Source of the DNA: Limisoma sp963601185
GTDB taxonomy: Bacteria > Bacteroidota > Bacteroidia > Bacteroidales > Muribaculaceae
Direction of reading: 5' to 3'
Length of the DNA: 64,000 bases
NCBI GenBank assembly: GCA_963601185.1
Contig: CAVCEE010000013.1
Coordinates: forward strand, 12,640-76,639
The notes beneath the pieces are model-generated. The model was given only the letters and a program-made list of their open reading frames with translations, ran no database searches and was not told the origin of the DNA. The position numbers were made by a program, and so were the translations under genes. Shown in pieces: positions 62,721 to 64,000 of the stretch. Positions within the stretch are counted from its first letter, which is position 1. Every line of letters starts with the position of its first letter.

Positions 62721-63482
62721 ATGGAAAGAATTACAGAAAAACAGCTTGTGTTGCCTGCTCTCTATTTGATGGCTAGAAACAATGATGATGGCTTCATAAC
62801 TACAAGTGAGTTGATTTCCAAACTTACTGATGTAATGCAGCCAACAGGGGAAGATGCAGAAATACTTCAAAACAGGAATGATACATATTTTTCACAAAAG
62901 GTCAGAAATCTGAAAAGTCACGATACTTTGGTTTCAAAAGAGTTCGCAACTAACGAAAAAAAGGGATTTAAGATAACTCAAAAAGGCAGAACATATTTAC
63001 AAAATCATCAGGAAGCGCTTGATTACCTTTTTGCAGAACCTTTTAATTATGAAGATATTAAAGGCGCAATTGATGATATTCAAGAAAGAGAAAAACTGTT
63101 CCCATTAGAAGAAATAATATCTGAGGGAAAAATACTGACAATAAATGTAAAGGTGCGTGAACGCTCATCACGACTAAGATTAAAAGCTATTGAGTATTTC
63201 ACTCACGACAACAAGATTAGTTGTGATTGTTGTGGCTTTAACTTCCCTCTTTTCTACGGAGAAATCTATGGAAAAGATTGTATAGAGATACACCATATCA
63301 AGCCTATTTTCCAATATCAAGATGATACCCTTGACCAATCAATAGAGAAAGCATTACAAAATCTTCTGCCTGTTTGTCCTAATTGTCATCGTATTATACA
63401 CAAAAATAGGATTGGAAGTGAACAATTGGACTCCTTCAAAACAGAAATAACAAAGTGGAATAGCAGTATAAAACATCTATGA
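62721..63482 (+). CDS. Winged-helix HNH endonuclease
   Basis: The 253-residue protein has an N-terminal winged-helix region (residues 1-110, LVLPALYLMARNNDDGFITT then FKITQKGRTYLQNHQEALDY), resembling the DNA-binding N terminus of Mrr-type nucleases. The C-terminal domain is HNH: zinc cysteines C168/C171 (CDCCGF), the catalytic His pair at 191-192 (EIHHIKPIF), and CPNCHRIIH (C219, C222, H223). It begins 4 bases after the methyltransferase stop and is part of the operon, so it could be the cognate nuclease, a second nuclease, or a methyl-dependent one. Confidence 0.82.
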   Translation: MERITEKQLVLPALYLMARNNDDGFITTSELISKLTDVMQPTGEDAEILQNRNDTYFSQKVRNLKSHDTLVSKEFATNEKKGFKITQKGRTYLQNHQEALDYLFAEPFNYEDIKGAIDDIQEREKLFPLEEIISEGKILTINVKVRERSSRLRLKAIEYFTHDNKISCDCCGFNFPLFYGEIYGKDCIEIHHIKPIFQYQDDTLDQSIEKALQNLLPVCPNCHRIIHKNRIGSEQLDSFKTEITKWNSSIKHL

Positions 63483-63515
63483 TAGATGTTGGACAAATGT
63501 AACTTTAAAAAGCCG

Positions 63516-63938
63516 ATGAGTATACGAACTAAATTTATTCTCACCTACTTAGGAGGAATTATTACTGGTGCATTGGTTGTTTTTTCTTTAGGATTTTTTA
63601 TTGCAATTTCGAACAATCCAAATCGTGTTGCAGAAAACAACGATGTGCAACTATTTGACAACCCGAAACAAGAGGTGATTGCAAAGACATTTAAGGTGAT
63701 GCAAGTACTGCCAGATGGAAGCGCATTGGCAACTTATGAATCTCTCTCTTATGAGGGAGGTTCCCTTGAATATGGCACGGTAGTCATGTTCTTAGCGAAT
63801 GATGATGAATCTTTCTATGACGACCAAGTTATTTCCTTGCCTAAAGGTAAATGCTTCAGACAAATAGGTACATATCGCTATAATACTCGTCAAAATATTG
63901 AGAAAACAGTACCCGTCTTAGGTATCTTTGACAAATAA
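63516..63938 (+). CDS. Small membrane-anchored protein of unknown function
   Basis: The 140-residue product starts MSIRTKFILTYLGGIITGAL and has one N-terminal membrane helix (about residues 8-30), then a soluble domain of about 100 residues with LFDNPKQEVIAKTFKVMQVL, ALATYESLS and GKCFRQIGTYRY. It resembles small SH3-like beta domains but I do not recognise a family. ATG 63516 fits the helix start; an in-frame ATG at 63486 is possible. It follows the HNH gene by 33 bases and ends at a terminator, so it may be the last gene of the island or a chromosomal neighbour. Confidence 0.65.
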   Translation: MSIRTKFILTYLGGIITGALVVFSLGFFIAISNNPNRVAENNDVQLFDNPKQEVIAKTFKVMQVLPDGSALATYESLSYEGGSLEYGTVVMFLANDDESFYDDQVISLPKGKCFRQIGTYRYNTRQNIEKTVPVLGIFDK

Positions 63939-63966
63939 TTTTGTGCAATAGAATTTGAAATGATAA

Positions 63967-63997
63967 AGAGGGATGCTCCAAGTGGGCATCCTTTTTT
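63967..63997 (+). terminator. Intrinsic terminator behind the restriction island
   Basis: A GGATGC/GCATCC stem (63971-63976 with 63986-63991), extended by wobble and A-T pairs, is followed by TTTTTT at 63992-63997. It lies about 30 bases after the last gene. Confidence 0.75.
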
Positions 63998-64000
63998 ATG

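Noticed and set aside
1..64000. tRNA, rRNA, CRISPR arrays and insertion sequences
   Set aside because: All longer gaps were read on both strands; no cloverleaf with conserved arms, no spaced repeats and no transposase were seen. A computed scan would be needed to exclude them formally.

Overview
The window is chromosomal DNA from a member of the Bacteroidota, most likely the order Bacteroidales. The evidence is threefold. Nearly every promoter I can find has the phylum-specific -7 element TAnnTTTG, in several cases with TTG about 18-20 bases upstream, and there are no strong Shine-Dalgarno sites. Several gene families are phylum-typical: a FeoA-FeoB fusion, DUF5606, DUF4835, a GldB-like lipoprotein, a DAHP synthase-chorismate mutase fusion, and DXS with GDASI instead of GDG. 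A structured RNA sits just behind rplT. Genus or family cannot be fixed from this window. No rRNA, tRNA, CRISPR array or insertion sequence was seen.

Layout: 1-9 kb holds single genes (htpG, rlmH, a DJ-1 protein, apbE, an S24-type repressor, ogt with an Fsr-like exporter) and a decaying redox cluster of two intact flavodoxin-fold genes followed by an aldo/keto reductase and a flavodoxin that are both broken by internal deletions. 9-19 kb holds feoAB, an acyltransferase, an EamA exporter, and a dxs-trkA-trkH operon. 19-31 kb holds dnaA, an MCE transporter gene with a cell-wall amidase, a gldB-like/aroE/comEC operon, an NlpC/P60 lipoprotein and a nusB/yajC/ybbR/coaE/DUF5606 group. 31-38 kb is a DNA-metabolism cluster on the minus strand (dnaN, a DnaQ-type exonuclease, coaBC, DUF4835, recN, rlmB). 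38-45 kb has a small rsmG operon, marC, and the thrS-infC-rpmI-rplT translation operon followed by an independent small RNA gene. 45-55 kb has a large TPR protein and a plus-strand operon of ndh, a META-domain protein, uvrB, ygiQ and an S9 peptidase.

55-59.3 kb is the phenylalanine/tyrosine operon (pheA, aminotransferase, DAHP synthase-chorismate mutase, tyrA). In front of pheA is a complete transcription attenuator: promoter, a 19-residue leader peptide with five Phe and four Tyr, and mutually exclusive antiterminator and terminator hairpins. This is the strongest regulatory discovery in the window.

59.4-64 kb looks like an acquired defence island with visibly lower GC. It holds an XRE regulator, a TdeIII-like restriction endonuclease, a 661-residue fusion of two different adenine-type DNA methyltransferases (one beta-order, one Dam-like), a winged-helix/HNH nuclease and a small membrane-anchored protein. 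The methylation chemistry of the fusion does not fit the GGNCC specificity associated with the TdeIII family, so the target of this system is probably different and worth determining.
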